A stretch of 64,000 bases of DNA. Source: Streptomyces puniciscabiei (lineage in GTDB: Bacteria > Actinomycetota > Actinomycetes > Streptomycetales > Streptomycetaceae). Positions within the stretch are counted from its first letter, which is position 1, and each line of letters opens with the position of its first letter. The stretch is from NCBI RefSeq assembly GCF_006715785.1, contig NZ_VFNX01000001.1, positions 5,250,001 through 5,314,000 on the forward strand, read 5' to 3'. This document shows positions 17,684-26,640 of the stretch, piece after piece. Position numbers and translations under genes: made by a program. The notes under the pieces were generated by a model. The model was not told the DNA's origin. It worked only from the letters and a program-made list of their open reading frames with translations, and ran no database searches.

Positions 17684-19009
17684 GTGATCTCCCGAATCGA
17701 TCTGCGCGGCGACGCCCTGCCCGAGGGCCCCGCCCTGCGCGACCTGCTGCCCCGAGCCGACTTCGATGTTCAGGCCGCCCTGGAGAAGGTGCGACCGATC
17801 TGCGAGGCCGTGCATCATCGTGGCGACGCGGCGCTGATCGACTTCGCCGAGAGGTTCGACGGAGTACGGCTGGAATCCGTCCGTGTCCCGGCCCAGGCGC
17901 TCGCCGACGCGCTCACGGCCCTCGACCCGGCCGTGCGCGCCGCGCTGGAGGAGTCCATCCGCCGCGCCCGCCTGGTCCACCGCGAGCAGCGCCGCAGCAC
18001 CCACACCACGCAGGTGGTGCCCGGCGGCTCGGTGACCGAGAAGTGGGTGCCGGTCGAGCGCGTGGGGCTGTACGCGCCGGGCGGCCGGTCCGTGTACCCG
18101 TCCTCCGTGATCATGAACGCCGTGCCGGCCCAGGAGGCCGGCGTCGGGTCGATCGCGCTCGCCTCCCCGCCGCAGGCGGAGTTCGGGGGCCTGCCGCACC
18201 CCACGATCCTCGCCGCCTGCGCGCTGCTCGGCGTGGACGAGGTCTACGCCGCCGGCGGCGCCACCGCCGTCGCGATGTTCGCCTACGGCACCGAGTCCTG
18301 CCCGCCCGCCAACATGGTCACCGGCCCCGGCAACATCTGGGTCGCCGCCGCCAAGCGCTTCTTCACCGGCAGGATCGGCATCGACGCGGAGGCCGGCCCG
18401 ACGGAGATCGCGGTCCTCGCGGACGACACGGCCGACCCGGTGCACGTGGCCTCGGACCTGATCAGCCAGGCCGAGCACGACCCGCTCGCGGCGGCCGTCC
18501 TGGTCACCGACTCCGTCGAGCTCGCGGAGGCGGTGGAGAAGGAGCTTCAGCCGCAGGTCGCCGCCACCAAGCACGTCGAGGACCGGATCGTGCCCGCGCT
18601 CAAGGGCAGGCAGTCCGCGATCGTGCTGGTCGACGGCATCGAGGAAGGCCTCCGGGTCGTCGACGCGTACGGCGCCGAGCACCTGGAGATCCAGACCGCG
18701 GACGCCGCCGCGGTGGCCGACCGGGTGAAGAACGCGGGCGCGATCTTCATCGGCCCCTGGGCGCCGGTCTCGCTGGGCGACTACGCGGCCGGGTCCAACC
18801 ACGTCCTGCCCACCGGTGGCTGCGCCTGCCACTCCTCGGGTCTGTCCGTGCAGTCCTTCCTGCGCGGCATCCACATCGTGGACTACACCAAGGACGCGCT
18901 CGCCGAGGTCGCCCATCACGTGGTGACGCTGGCGGAGGCGGAGGACCTCCCGGCGCACGGCGCGGCGATCAAGGCGAGGTTCGGCTGGAAGGTACCCGAG
19001 AGCAAGTGA
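17684..19009 (+). CDS. hisD: Histidinol dehydrogenase
   Basis: 441 residues, standard length. It catalyses the last two NAD-dependent steps, histidinol to histidine. Visible motifs are [16 protein letters not shown] with the nucleotide-binding region, the [11 protein letters not shown] segment, the zinc/catalytic-site region [19 protein letters not shown], and [22 protein letters not shown] near the C-terminus. GTG 17684 gives the family-typical N-terminus (MISRIDLRG). First gene of the his operon; its stop overlaps the hisC start (GTGA). Confidence 0.97.
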   Translation: MISRIDLRGDALPEGPALRDLLPRADFDVQAALEKVRPICEAVHHRGDAALIDFAERFDGVRLESVRVPAQALADALTALDPAVRAALEESIRRARLVHREQRRSTHTTQVVPGGSVTEKWVPVERVGLYAPGGRSVYPSSVIMNAVPAQEAGVGSIALASPPQAEFGGLPHPTILAACALLGVDEVYAAGGATAVAMFAYGTESCPPANMVTGPGNIWVAAAKRFFTGRIGIDAEAGPTEIAVLADDTADPVHVASDLISQAEHDPLAAAVLVTDSVELAEAVEKELQPQVAATKHVEDRIVPALKGRQSAIVLVDGIEEGLRVVDAYGAEHLEIQTADAAAVADRVKNAGAIFIGPWAPVSLGDYAAGSNHVLPTGGCACHSSGLSVQSFLRGIHIVDYTKDALAEVAHHVVTLAEAEDLPAHGAAIKARFGWKVPESK

Positions 19010-20118
19010 GCGACGTGCGGATCGACGATCTTCCCGTACGGGACGAGCTGCGTGGCAAGTCCCCTTATGGCGCGCCCCAGTTGGACGTCCCCGTACGGCT
19101 GAACACCAACGAGAACCCCTACCCGCTGCCCGAACCGCTGGTCGAGCGGATCACGGAGCGGGTGCGGGAGGCCGCCCGCGACCTGAACCGCTACCCCGAC
19201 CGGGACGCGGTCCAGCTGCGCACCGAGCTGGCCAAGTACCTGACGAGGACGGGCAAGTACCCGCTCGGCATCGAGAACGTGTGGGCCGCCAACGGCTCCA
19301 ACGAGGTCATCCAGCAGCTGCTGCAGACCTTCGGCGGGCCGGGCCGTACGGCGATCGGCTTCGAGCCGTCGTACTCGATGCACGCGCTCATCGCGCGCGG
19401 CACCGGCACGGGCTGGATCTCCGGGCCCCGCAACGAGGACTTCACCATCGACCTCGCGGCGGCCGAGCGGGCGATCGCCGAGCACAAGCCGGACGTCGTC
19501 TTCATCACCACCCCCAACAACCCCACGGGCAACGCGGTCCCGCCGGAGACGGTCCTCGCGCTGTTCGAGGCGGCGCAGGCGGCCAAGCCGTCGATGGTGA
19601 TCGTGGACGAGGCGTACATCGAGTTCAGCCACGGCCACTCGCTGCTGCCGCTGCTGGAAGGCCGCCCGAACCTGGTCGTCTCCCGCACGATGTCCAAGGC
19701 GTTCGGCGCGGCGGGCCTGCGCCTCGGCTACCTCGCCGCCGACCCGGCGGTCGTGGACGCCGTCCAGCTCGTCCGGCTGCCGTACCACCTGTCGGCGATC
19801 ACCCAGGCGACCGCGCTGGCCGCCCTGGAGCACACCGACACGCTGCTGGGGTACGTCGAGCAGCTGAAGGCGGAGCGGGACCGGCTCGTCGCCGAGCTGC
19901 GCGCGATCGGCTACGAGGTCACCGAGTCCGACGCGAACTTCGTACAGTTCGGCCGGTTCGCGGACGCCCACACCGTCTGGCAGAAGATCCTCGACCGGGG
20001 CGTGCTGGTCCGGGACAACGGCGTACCGGGGTGGCTGCGGGTGTCCGCCGGAACCCCGCAGGAGAACGACGCGTTCCTCGACGCGGTCCGTGAAGTGAAG
20101 AAGGAGCTTGAGGCATGA
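19006..20118 (+). CDS. hisC: Histidinol-phosphate aminotransferase
   Basis: 370 residues, a PLP-dependent class I/II aminotransferase that converts imidazole-acetol phosphate to histidinol phosphate. [10 protein letters not shown] near the N-terminus, TTPNNPTGN (substrate/PLP contacts), VDEAYIEF (Asp and Tyr to PLP) and [17 protein letters not shown] (Schiff-base Lys) are all present. GTG 19006 overlaps the hisD stop by four bases, pointing to coupled translation; a second GTG nine bases on is less likely. The 3' end overlaps hisB by ATGA. Confidence 0.96.
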   Translation: MSDVRIDDLPVRDELRGKSPYGAPQLDVPVRLNTNENPYPLPEPLVERITERVREAARDLNRYPDRDAVQLRTELAKYLTRTGKYPLGIENVWAANGSNEVIQQLLQTFGGPGRTAIGFEPSYSMHALIARGTGTGWISGPRNEDFTIDLAAAERAIAEHKPDVVFITTPNNPTGNAVPPETVLALFEAAQAAKPSMVIVDEAYIEFSHGHSLLPLLEGRPNLVVSRTMSKAFGAAGLRLGYLAADPAVVDAVQLVRLPYHLSAITQATALAALEHTDTLLGYVEQLKAERDRLVAELRAIGYEVTESDANFVQFGRFADAHTVWQKILDRGVLVRDNGVPGWLRVSAGTPQENDAFLDAVREVKKELEA

Positions 20119-20708
20119 GCCGCGTTGGACGCATAGAGCGCACCACGAAGGAGACCTCGGTGCTCGTCGAGATCGATCTCGACGGCACCGGCCGGACCGA
20201 CATCGCCACCGGCGTCGGCTTCTACGACCACATGCTCGACCAGCTCGGCCGGCACGGTCTGTTCGACCTGACCGTGAAGACCGACGGCGACCTGCACATC
20301 GACTCCCACCACACCATCGAGGACACCGCCCTCGCCCTCGGTGCCGCCTTCAAGCAGGCCCTCGGCGACAAGGTGGGCATCTACCGCTTCGGCAACTGCA
20401 CGGTCCCGCTGGACGAGTCCCTCGCCCAGGTCACCGTCGACCTGTCCGGCCGCCCGTACCTCGTGCACACCGAGCCCGAGAACATGGCGCCGATGATCGG
20501 CGAGTACGACACCACGATGACCCGGCACATCCTGGAGTCCTTCGTCGCCCAGGCGCAGATCGCGCTGCACGTGCACGTGCCGTACGGGCGCAACGCGCAC
20601 CACATCGTGGAGTGCCAGTTCAAGGCCCTCGCCCGGGCGCTGCGGTACGCCTCCGAGCGCGACCCGCGCGCGGCCGGCATCCTCCCCTCGACGAAGGGCG
20701 CGCTGTAA
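20115..20708 (+). CDS. hisB: Imidazoleglycerol-phosphate dehydratase
   Basis: 197 residues, the monofunctional dehydratase without the phosphatase domain of enterobacterial HisB. The two Mn-binding repeats are visible: [14 protein letters not shown] with [14 protein letters not shown], and later [17 protein letters not shown]. It forms imidazole-acetol phosphate from IGP. It begins in an ATGA overlap with hisC, and the next small gene begins four bases after its stop. Confidence 0.97.
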   Translation: MSRVGRIERTTKETSVLVEIDLDGTGRTDIATGVGFYDHMLDQLGRHGLFDLTVKTDGDLHIDSHHTIEDTALALGAAFKQALGDKVGIYRFGNCTVPLDESLAQVTVDLSGRPYLVHTEPENMAPMIGEYDTTMTRHILESFVAQAQIALHVHVPYGRNAHHIVECQFKALARALRYASERDPRAAGILPSTKGAL

Positions 20709-20712
20709 AGCC

Positions 20713-20877
20713 ATGAACAGCCTCTCCACCCTGCTGATCGTCGTCGGTCTCTTCCTGGTCGGCGGCATCATCTCCTTCGTCAAGCAGAAGATGCCCGCGA
20801 GCCTGATCGTGCTGCTCTCCATCGGCGCGGGGCTTTGCCTCGTCGCGGGCGTCATGCGGCTGGGGGTGTGGAATTGA
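20713..20877 (+). CDS. Small membrane protein of 54 residues in the his operon
   Basis: A 54-residue gene starting [18 protein letters not shown] and ending MRLGVWN. It has two hydrophobic segments (about 4-22 and 30-48) joined by a short basic turn, [10 protein letters not shown], so a small two-helix membrane hairpin. It begins four bases after hisB and its stop overlaps the alternative TTG start of hisH, so it is translated as part of the operon. Codon use matches its neighbours. No family or function is known to me. Its exact fit into the overlap chain is the main evidence that it is real. Confidence 0.8.
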   Translation: MNSLSTLLIVVGLFLVGGIISFVKQKMPASLIVLLSIGAGLCLVAGVMRLGVWN

Positions 20878-21518
20878 CCGCCGCTGCGAAGAAGGTCGTC
20901 GTCTTCGACTACGGCTTCGGAAACGTCCGTTCCGCCGAGCGCGCCCTCGCGCGCGTGGGCGCGGATGTGGAGATCACCCGTGACTTCGACGAGGCGATGA
21001 ACGCCGACGGTCTGCTGGTTCCGGGCGTGGGCGCCTTCGCGGCCTGTATGCAGGGCCTGCGCGCGGCGCGCGGTGACTGGGTGGTCGACCGCCGGCTGTC
21101 CGGCGGACGTCCGGTGATGGGCATCTGCGTCGGCATGCAGATCCTGTTCGCGCGCGGCATCGAGCACGGCGTGGAGGCCGAGGGCCTGGACGAGTGGCCC
21201 GGCACGGTCGCGCCCCTCGAGGCCGACGTCGTGCCCCACATGGGCTGGAACACCGTCGACGCCCCCGCCGACTCGGAGCTGTTCGCCGGCCTGGACGCCG
21301 ACGCCCGCTTCTACTTCGTGCACTCCTACGCCGTCCACGACTGGCAGCTGGAGTCGCACAACCCGGTGATCTCGGCCCCCAAGGTGACCTGGTCGACGCA
21401 CGGCAAGCCGTTCGTGGCCGCCGTGGAGAACGGCGCCCTGTGGGCCACGCAGTTCCACCCCGAGAAGTCCGGCGACGCCGGCGCCCAGCTCCTCACCAAC
21501 TGGATCGGAACCCTGTAG
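20868..21518 (+). CDS. hisH: Imidazole glycerol phosphate synthase, glutaminase subunit
   Basis: 216 residues, a class I glutamine amidotransferase that supplies ammonia to HisF. The oxyanion/nucleophile motif is [13 protein letters not shown] with the catalytic Cys, and the His-Glu pair is in [12 protein letters not shown]. Start is GTG 20868 ([18 protein letters not shown]), which overlaps the upstream small gene by ten bases; TTG 20874 would make a four-base overlap and is the alternative. hisA follows four bases after the stop. Confidence 0.95.
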   Translation: MELTAAAKKVVVFDYGFGNVRSAERALARVGADVEITRDFDEAMNADGLLVPGVGAFAACMQGLRAARGDWVVDRRLSGGRPVMGICVGMQILFARGIEHGVEAEGLDEWPGTVAPLEADVVPHMGWNTVDAPADSELFAGLDADARFYFVHSYAVHDWQLESHNPVISAPKVTWSTHGKPFVAAVENGALWATQFHPEKSGDAGAQLLTNWIGTL

Positions 21519-21522
21519 AGAC

Positions 21523-22248
21523 ATGGCCAAGCTCGAACTCCTCCCCGCCGTCGACGTCCGCGACGGCCAGGCCGTCCGCCTCGTGCACGGCGAGTCCGGC
21601 ACGGAGACCTCGTACGGCTCCCCGCTGGAGGCCGCCCTCGCCTGGCAGCGCTCCGGCGCCGAGTGGCTGCACCTGGTCGACCTGGACGCGGCCTTCGGCA
21701 CCGGCGACAACCGTGAGCTGATCGCCGAGGTCGCCAGGGCGATGGACATCAAGGTGGAACTGTCCGGCGGCATCCGTGACGACGCCTCGCTGGCCGCCGC
21801 CCTGGCCACCGGCTGCACGCGCGTGAACCTCGGCACGGCCGCCCTGGAGACCCCGGAGTGGGTCGCCAAGGTGATCGCCGAGCACGGCGACAAGATCGCG
21901 GTCGGCCTGGACGTGCGCGGCACCACCCTGCGCGGCCGGGGCTGGACCCGCGACGGCGGCGACCTCTACGAGACGCTGGAGCGCCTCAACAAGGAGGGCT
22001 GCGCCCGCTACGTCGTCACCGACATCGCCAAGGACGGCACGCTGCAGGGCCCGAACCTTCAGCTGCTGAAGAACGTCTGCGCGGCCACCGACCGCCCGGT
22101 CGTGGCCTCCGGCGGCGTGTCGTCCCTGGACGACCTCCGTGCCATCGCCGAGCTGGTACCCCTCGGTGTCGAGGGCTCCATCGTCGGGAAGGCCCTGTAC
22201 GCGAAGGCGTTCACCCTGGAAGAGGCCTTGGAGGCTGTGTCGTCATGA
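21523..22248 (+). CDS. priA: Bifunctional isomerase PriA (HisA/TrpF)
   Basis: 241 residues, a (beta/alpha)8 barrel with [17 protein letters not shown] (catalytic Asp, first half) and [14 protein letters not shown] (catalytic Asp, second half). In Streptomyces and mycobacteria this HisA-like enzyme, PriA, isomerises both ProFAR (histidine pathway) and phosphoribosyl anthranilate (tryptophan pathway). No trpF is present in the tryptophan region here, which agrees. Dual activity is inferred from the taxon and from that absence. Its stop overlaps the RidA start (ATGA). Confidence 0.94.
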   Translation: MAKLELLPAVDVRDGQAVRLVHGESGTETSYGSPLEAALAWQRSGAEWLHLVDLDAAFGTGDNRELIAEVARAMDIKVELSGGIRDDASLAAALATGCTRVNLGTAALETPEWVAKVIAEHGDKIAVGLDVRGTTLRGRGWTRDGGDLYETLERLNKEGCARYVVTDIAKDGTLQGPNLQLLKNVCAATDRPVVASGGVSSLDDLRAIAELVPLGVEGSIVGKALYAKAFTLEEALEAVSS

Positions 22249-22640
22249 CGTCCGAAGCCGTACGGCGCGTGCAGAGCGGAAGTCCCTGGGAAGAGAGTTT
22301 CGGTTTCGCACGTGCCGTCGCGGCGGGCGACCGGGTGCTGGTGGCGGGCACGACGTCCTTCCGGGGCGATGTGCTGTACGGCGAGGGCGACCCGTACGAA
22401 CAGGCCAAGGTCGCCTTCACCAGCGCCCTGGAGGCGATCGGCGAGTTCGGACTCGGCATCGACTCCGTCATCCGGACGCGGATGTACCTGACCCATGTGC
22501 GGGACGTGGACGCCGTCGGCCGGGCGCACAAGGAGATCTTCGACTCCGTGCGCCCCGTCTCCACCCTGCTGGTCGTGGAGGGGTTCGTCGATCCCCGCAT
22601 CCTGGTCGAAGTAGAACTCGAAGCATTCAGAGGAGCCTGA
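22245..22640 (+). CDS. RidA/YjgF-family protein
   Basis: 131 residues of the RidA family, which hydrolyses reactive enamine/imine intermediates released by PLP enzymes. Seen are the [28 protein letters not shown]-terminus, [21 protein letters not shown] and a C-terminal VEVELEAF strand. The family Arg is present in IRTRMY. It starts inside the priA stop (ATGA) and hisF starts six bases after it, so it belongs to the his operon; removing by-products near HisC is a reasonable guess. Some RidA subgroups lack activity, and I cannot place this one. Confidence 0.88.
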   Translation: MTSEAVRRVQSGSPWEESFGFARAVAAGDRVLVAGTTSFRGDVLYGEGDPYEQAKVAFTSALEAIGEFGLGIDSVIRTRMYLTHVRDVDAVGRAHKEIFDSVRPVSTLLVVEGFVDPRILVEVELEAFRGA

Positions 22641-22646
22641 GCAGTC

Positions 22647-23402
22647 ATGACCCTGGCGGTCCGAGTCATCCCCTGCCTGGACGTGGACAACGGCCGGGTC
22701 GTCAAGGGCGTCAACTTCCAGAACCTGCGCGACGCGGGCGACCCCGTCGAGATGGCCAAGGTGTACGACGCCGAGGGCGCCGACGAGCTGACGTTCCTGG
22801 ACATCACCGCGTCCTCGGGCAACCGGGAGACGACGTACGACGTGGTGCGGCGCACCGCTGAGCAGGTGTTCATCCCGCTGACGGTCGGCGGCGGTGTCCG
22901 TACGGCCGAGGACGTGGACAGGCTGCTGCGGGCGGGCGCCGACAAGGTGGGCGTGAACACCGCCGCGATCGCCCGCCCCGACCTGATCCGCGAGATCGCC
23001 GAGCGCTTCGGCCGGCAGGTGCTGGTGCTGTCGGTGGACGCCCGCCGCACCGAGGCGGGCTCCTTCGAGGTGACGACGCACGGCGGCCGCAAGGGCACCG
23101 GCATCGACGCGGTGGAGTGGGCCCACCGGGCGGCGGAACTGGGCGCCGGCGAGATCCTGCTGAACTCCATGGACGCCGACGGCACCAAGGACGGCTACGA
23201 CCTGGAGATGATCGCGGCGGTCCGCAAGCACGTGACCGTCCCGGTGATCGCCTCGGGCGGCGCCGGCAAGCTGGCCGACTTCCCGCCCGCCATTGAGGCG
23301 GGCGCCGACGCCGTGCTGGCCGCGTCGGTGTTCCACTTCGGGGATCTGCGGATCGGCGAGGTGAAGGAGACGCTGCGGGCGGCGGGGCATCCCGTGCGCT
23401 GA
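22647..23402 (+). CDS. hisF: Imidazole glycerol phosphate synthase, cyclase subunit
   Basis: 251 residues, standard length. The barrel has [12 protein letters not shown] with the first catalytic Asp and [15 protein letters not shown] with the second, plus the two phosphate loops (TVGGGVRT and IASGGAGK). With HisH it makes IGP and AICAR from PRFAR. Last gene of this his segment, followed by a hairpin with a short T-rich tail. Confidence 0.97.
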   Translation: MTLAVRVIPCLDVDNGRVVKGVNFQNLRDAGDPVEMAKVYDAEGADELTFLDITASSGNRETTYDVVRRTAEQVFIPLTVGGGVRTAEDVDRLLRAGADKVGVNTAAIARPDLIREIAERFGRQVLVLSVDARRTEAGSFEVTTHGGRKGTGIDAVEWAHRAAELGAGEILLNSMDADGTKDGYDLEMIAAVRKHVTVPVIASGGAGKLADFPPAIEAGADAVLAASVFHFGDLRIGEVKETLRAAGHPVR

Positions 23403-23412
23403 CGCTGCGCTG

Positions 23413-23448
23413 AGCCCCGGTTGCCTCTTCGGGCGGCCGGGGCTTTCT
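23413..23448 (+). terminator. Terminator after hisF
   Basis: Stem agccccgg/ccggggct (23413-23420, 23437-23444) followed by ttctcg, 10 bp past the hisF stop. Confidence 0.8.
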
Positions 23449-23456
23449 CGTGCGCG

Positions 23457-23508
23457 GATACGAAAGAGAAGTTGCGCAAAATCTGTTGTGCAATTTTTCT
23501 TTCGTATC
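23457..23508. promoter_or_regulatory. 52-bp inverted-repeat operator before the ArsR-type gene
   Basis: Two 23-bp arms (23457-23479 and 23486-23508) around aatctg match at 20 of 23 positions. The outer parts read gatacgaaag/ctttcgtatc and the inner parts ttgcgcaa and ttgtgcaa. It ends 12 bp before the regulator's ATG and is far more AT-rich than its surroundings. Likely the autoregulatory operator and promoter of the ArsR/MFS pair. Confidence 0.75.
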
Positions 23509-23520
23509 TACGGTGGGTGC

Positions 23521-24108
23521 ATGGCGAGCAAGGAGAACCGCCGCATCACGGACGTGGGCACGCTCAAGGCCCTCGCGCATCCACTGCGGGCCAACCTGTA
23601 CCGGCTGCTGTGCATGGAGCGGGTGGCCACCGCCTCCCAGCTGGCCGAACGCGTGGACGAGGCGGTGTCCCTGGTCAGCTATCACCTGCGCAAGCTCGCC
23701 GACCACGGGCTGATCGAGGAGGCCGAGCCGCAGACGACGGACGGGCGGGAGCGCTGGTGGCAGCCCGCGTCGGACGGGGTGAGCATCCGGGACGAGGACT
23801 TCCGGGGCGAGCCGGGAAAGGCGGCCGCACACCTCGCGGCCACGCGTCTCTTCCACGACCAGCGGGCCGACCAGTACCGCCGCTACCTGGACGAACGCCC
23901 CACCTGGGGGCCCGAGTGGAACACCGCGTCGCTGGACACCGAATCCTGGATGCGGCTGACCCCGGCGGAACTCACCGAGCTGAAGGACGAGTTGGACGCC
24001 CTTCTGCGCAGGTTCGACGCGCGGGGCCGGGCCGCCGAGGCCGCGGGCGAGACCGGGGGACGCGAGCATGTCGCGCTCTACCTGTACGGCTTCCCCTTCC
24101 GCGGCTGA
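23521..24108 (+). CDS. ArsR-family (HTH_20) transcriptional regulator
   Basis: 195 residues. A winged helix-turn-helix occupies about 10-85: DVGTLKALAHPLRANLYRLL, then ATASQLAERVDEAVSLVSYHLRKLADHGLIEE as the recognition helix and wing. The rest is a helical domain without the metal-binding CxC motif of arsenic/cadmium sensors, so the ligand is probably organic. ATG 23521 follows the 52-bp palindrome and has GGTGGG before it. It is transcribed with the MFS gene 13 bp downstream, so the usual reading is a repressor of that exporter and of itself. Confidence 0.88.
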   Translation: MASKENRRITDVGTLKALAHPLRANLYRLLCMERVATASQLAERVDEAVSLVSYHLRKLADHGLIEEAEPQTTDGRERWWQPASDGVSIRDEDFRGEPGKAAAHLAATRLFHDQRADQYRRYLDERPTWGPEWNTASLDTESWMRLTPAELTELKDELDALLRRFDARGRAAEAAGETGGREHVALYLYGFPFRG

Positions 24109-24121
24109 GAGGACCACGTCC

Positions 24122-25354
24122 GTGACCGCCACGCTCATACCGCCGGCGACCGCGCCGCAGGCTCACCGCGACCCCAACGTCCGGCGCTGGCTCGCCGCCT
24201 ACACCTCCTCGATGCTCGGCGACAGCGTCTACTACCTCGCCCTGTCCTGGGCCGCCGTCCGGGCCGGAACCCCGGCTCAGGCCGGTCTGGTGATGTCGGC
24301 CAGCGCGTTGCCCAGAGCGGTGCTGATGCTGGGCGGCGGAGTGATCGCCGACCGCCTCGGGCCGCGCCGGGTCGTCATCGGCAGCGACGCGGCGCGCTGT
24401 GCCGCCGTCCTCGCCGTGGCCGCCCTGCTGAGCCTCACCAGCCCGGGGCTGTGGCCGCTCGCCGCACTCGCTCTGGTCTTCGGCACGGTCGACGCCGTCT
24501 TCATGCCCGCCGTGGGGGCTCTTCCGGCCCGTCTCACCGAGAAGGACCAGCTCGCCCGGGTCCAGGGGATGCGCGGACTCGCCATCCGTTTCTCCAGCGT
24601 GGTCGGCGCCCCGCTGGGCGGGCTGGCCGTGGCCCTGGGCGGCGCGGCCGCGGCGTTCGCGCTCGCCGGGCTGCTCATCGCCGTCTCGGTGCCGCTGCTG
24701 CTCTCGGTGCGGGTACGGGAACTGCCCGGACCGGGGAACGGCACCACCGCCTGGAGCGACCTCGGCGCCGGTCTGCGCTACATCCGCCGCCACCGCGTCC
24801 TCGCCCCGCTGATGCTGGCCATCGCCCTCGGCGACCTCGGCTTCGTCGGCCCGCTGAACGTCGGACTGACCCTGCTGGCCGACCGGCGCGGCTGGGGCGC
24901 CTCCGGCATGGGCTGGGTGCTGGCCGGGTTCGGCGTCGGCGCGGGAGCCGCCTCGCTGTTGCTGACGGTCCGGGGGCGGTTGCCGCGTGCCGGGCTGGTC
25001 ACCGGGTGGGCATGTGTGGTGGGGGCCGTGGCCGTCGGCGCTCTCGCGTTCGTCCCCGCACTGGTCGCCGCCGTCGGCGTGGCCCTGCTCGTCGGCCTGC
25101 TCGCCGGGCTGAGCGGCGCACTGTGCGGGGCCCTGCTGCAGACCCAGCCCGACCCGGCGTACCTGGGCCGCGTCACCGCCGTCTCCAGCCTGGTCAGCCT
25201 CGGTCTGACCCCGCTCAGCATGCCGCTCGCGGCGGCCGCGATCGGGGCCTTCGGGCTCGGGCCGGTCTACGCCGTCAGCGCCGCCGTCTGCGGCCTCGGC
25301 GGGGTCGTCGTCCTGGTCGTACCGGCCCTGCGGCGCGCGGAACTCCCGGGCTGA
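24122..25354 (+). CDS. MFS transporter
   Basis: 410 residues with about 12 membrane helices. The loop motif between helices 2 and 3 is GGGVIADRLGPRRVVIGSDA, typical of the MFS; a cytoplasmic loop near the middle contains RVRELPGPGN and RYIRRHRV. It resembles MFS_3/enterobactin-exporter-like drug efflux proteins. GTG 24122 has GAGAGGA eight bases upstream. It lies 13 bp after the ArsR-type gene and is very likely its target; the substrate is unknown. Confidence 0.88.
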   Translation: MTATLIPPATAPQAHRDPNVRRWLAAYTSSMLGDSVYYLALSWAAVRAGTPAQAGLVMSASALPRAVLMLGGGVIADRLGPRRVVIGSDAARCAAVLAVAALLSLTSPGLWPLAALALVFGTVDAVFMPAVGALPARLTEKDQLARVQGMRGLAIRFSSVVGAPLGGLAVALGGAAAAFALAGLLIAVSVPLLLSVRVRELPGPGNGTTAWSDLGAGLRYIRRHRVLAPLMLAIALGDLGFVGPLNVGLTLLADRRGWGASGMGWVLAGFGVGAGAASLLLTVRGRLPRAGLVTGWACVVGAVAVGALAFVPALVAAVGVALLVGLLAGLSGALCGALLQTQPDPAYLGRVTAVSSLVSLGLTPLSMPLAAAAIGAFGLGPVYAVSAAVCGLGGVVVLVVPALRRAELPG

Positions 25355-25356
25355 GC

Positions 25357-25384
25357 GCCGGTTCACCCCTTCAGGCGAACCGGC
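25357..25384. terminator. Hairpin after the MFS gene
   Basis: gccggttcacc with ggcgaaccggc (10 of 11 paired) around a 6-nt loop, three bases past the MFS stop, between convergent genes. Confidence 0.7.
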
Positions 25385-25496
25385 TGCGCCGTGTTGCCGC
25401 GGCTGCCGGTCGGACACCCCAGCCGGCACGGAACCGGCGGCTCGCGGGTGAACCGGACAGACCTGCACCGCCCCACTCGGCTGCCGGGTTCCCGGC

Positions 25497-26132
25497 TCAG
25501 ATCCCCAGCTGCCTGGACTCGTGCAGCTTGGCGATCGCGTCCGCCTCGCCCTCGACCTCCACCTCGGCCGCGTTCTGCCGCCCGAACGCGAACATCAGCA
25601 GCTCCGAGGGCTCGCCGGTCACCGTCACCACCGGCGTGCCCCGGTGCGCCACCGCCGTCTGCCCGTCCGGGCGGCGCAGCACCAGCCCCGTCGGCACCCC
25701 CCGGGCCACCAGCCGCGCGGTGCGCTCCAGGCGGGACCACAGGGCGTCCTGGAAGACGGAGTCCAGCTCGCGCGGGCTCCAGTCCGGCTGGGCGCGGCGG
25801 ACGTCCTCGGTGTGGACGTAGAACTCGACGATGTTGGCCGCCTCGTCGACCTGCTTGAGCTGGAACGGGGAGAAGCGCGGCGGGCCGGTACGGATCAGCT
25901 GGATGAGCTCCTCGTACGGCTTCGCGGTGTACTCGGCCATCACCTTCTCCAGGCGCGGCACGAGCTGCTTGATCAGCGTGCCCCCGGCCGCGTCCGGGCG
26001 GCGTTCGCGCACGATCACGTGCGCGGCCAGGTCCCGGGCCCGCCAGCCCTCGCAGAGGGTGTCGGCGTCCGGACCGACGGTTTCCAAGAGGTCGGCGAGC
26101 AGCAGCCGTTCACGCTTGGCGAAGGTCGACAT
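25497..26132 (-). CDS. TIGR03085-family metal-binding protein
   Basis: 211 residues of the actinobacterial TIGR03085 group, related to the DinB/mycothiol-dependent maleylpyruvate isomerase fold. The N-terminus [40 protein letters not shown] carries W-R-A-R-D-L-A-A-H, in which the His would be a metal ligand; a second His is in [15 protein letters not shown]. No reaction is known for this family; mycothiol chemistry is an inference from the fold. It converges on the MFS gene, and the 142-bp gap between them holds only the hairpin. Confidence 0.85.
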   Translation of the reverse strand: MSTFAKRERLLLADLLETVGPDADTLCEGWRARDLAAHVIVRERRPDAAGGTLIKQLVPRLEKVMAEYTAKPYEELIQLIRTGPPRFSPFQLKQVDEAANIVEFYVHTEDVRRAQPDWSPRELDSVFQDALWSRLERTARLVARGVPTGLVLRRPDGQTAVAHRGTPVVTVTGEPSELLMFAFGRQNAAEVEVEGEADAIAKLHESRQLGI

Positions 26133-26215
26133 GGGGCCAGCCTACGACCCCGCGCCGAGTCCGCGCAGTGGACACGGCACCGGCGTTGTCGTACCCGCGC
26201 GGCACAATGGCACCC

Positions 26216-26629
26216 ATGACCAGTACGACCGGGAGTCCCCGGCCCAGCAGCCTCGACCCGGAGATCGCCGCCCGCCTCAAGCGCAGCGCGGACGGCCTCC
26301 TGCCCGCCATCGCCCAGCAGTACGACACCGGTGAGGTGCTCATGCTCGGCTGGATGGACGACGAGGCCCTGCACCGCACGCTGACCACCGGCCGCTGCAC
26401 CTACTGGTCGCGCAGCCGCCGGGAGTACTGGGTCAAGGGCGACACCTCGGGCCACGTCCAGTGGGTGAAGTCGGTCGCGCTGGACTGCGACGCCGACACC
26501 GTGCTGGTCAAGGTCGACCAGGTGGGCGCGGCCTGCCACACCGGCGCGCGCACCTGCTTCGACGAGGACGTGCTCCTCGGGGACGCCGACAAGCACGCCG
26601 ATTCCGCCGCTCCGGCATCTGATCAGTAA
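26216..26629 (+). CDS. hisI: Phosphoribosyl-AMP cyclohydrolase
   Basis: 137 residues, monofunctional HisI (no HisE domain). Family motifs are [41 protein letters not shown], the metal-binding DCDADT and [12 protein letters not shown], with the zinc-binding cysteines. It opens the imidazole ring in the third histidine step. ATG 26216 gives the usual N-terminus; an ATG nine bases upstream is possible. It is separate from the main his operon and 11 bp ahead of trpE. Confidence 0.95.
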   Translation: MTSTTGSPRPSSLDPEIAARLKRSADGLLPAIAQQYDTGEVLMLGWMDDEALHRTLTTGRCTYWSRSRREYWVKGDTSGHVQWVKSVALDCDADTVLVKVDQVGAACHTGARTCFDEDVLLGDADKHADSAAPASDQ

Positions 26630-26640
26630 GGTCGGCCGCC

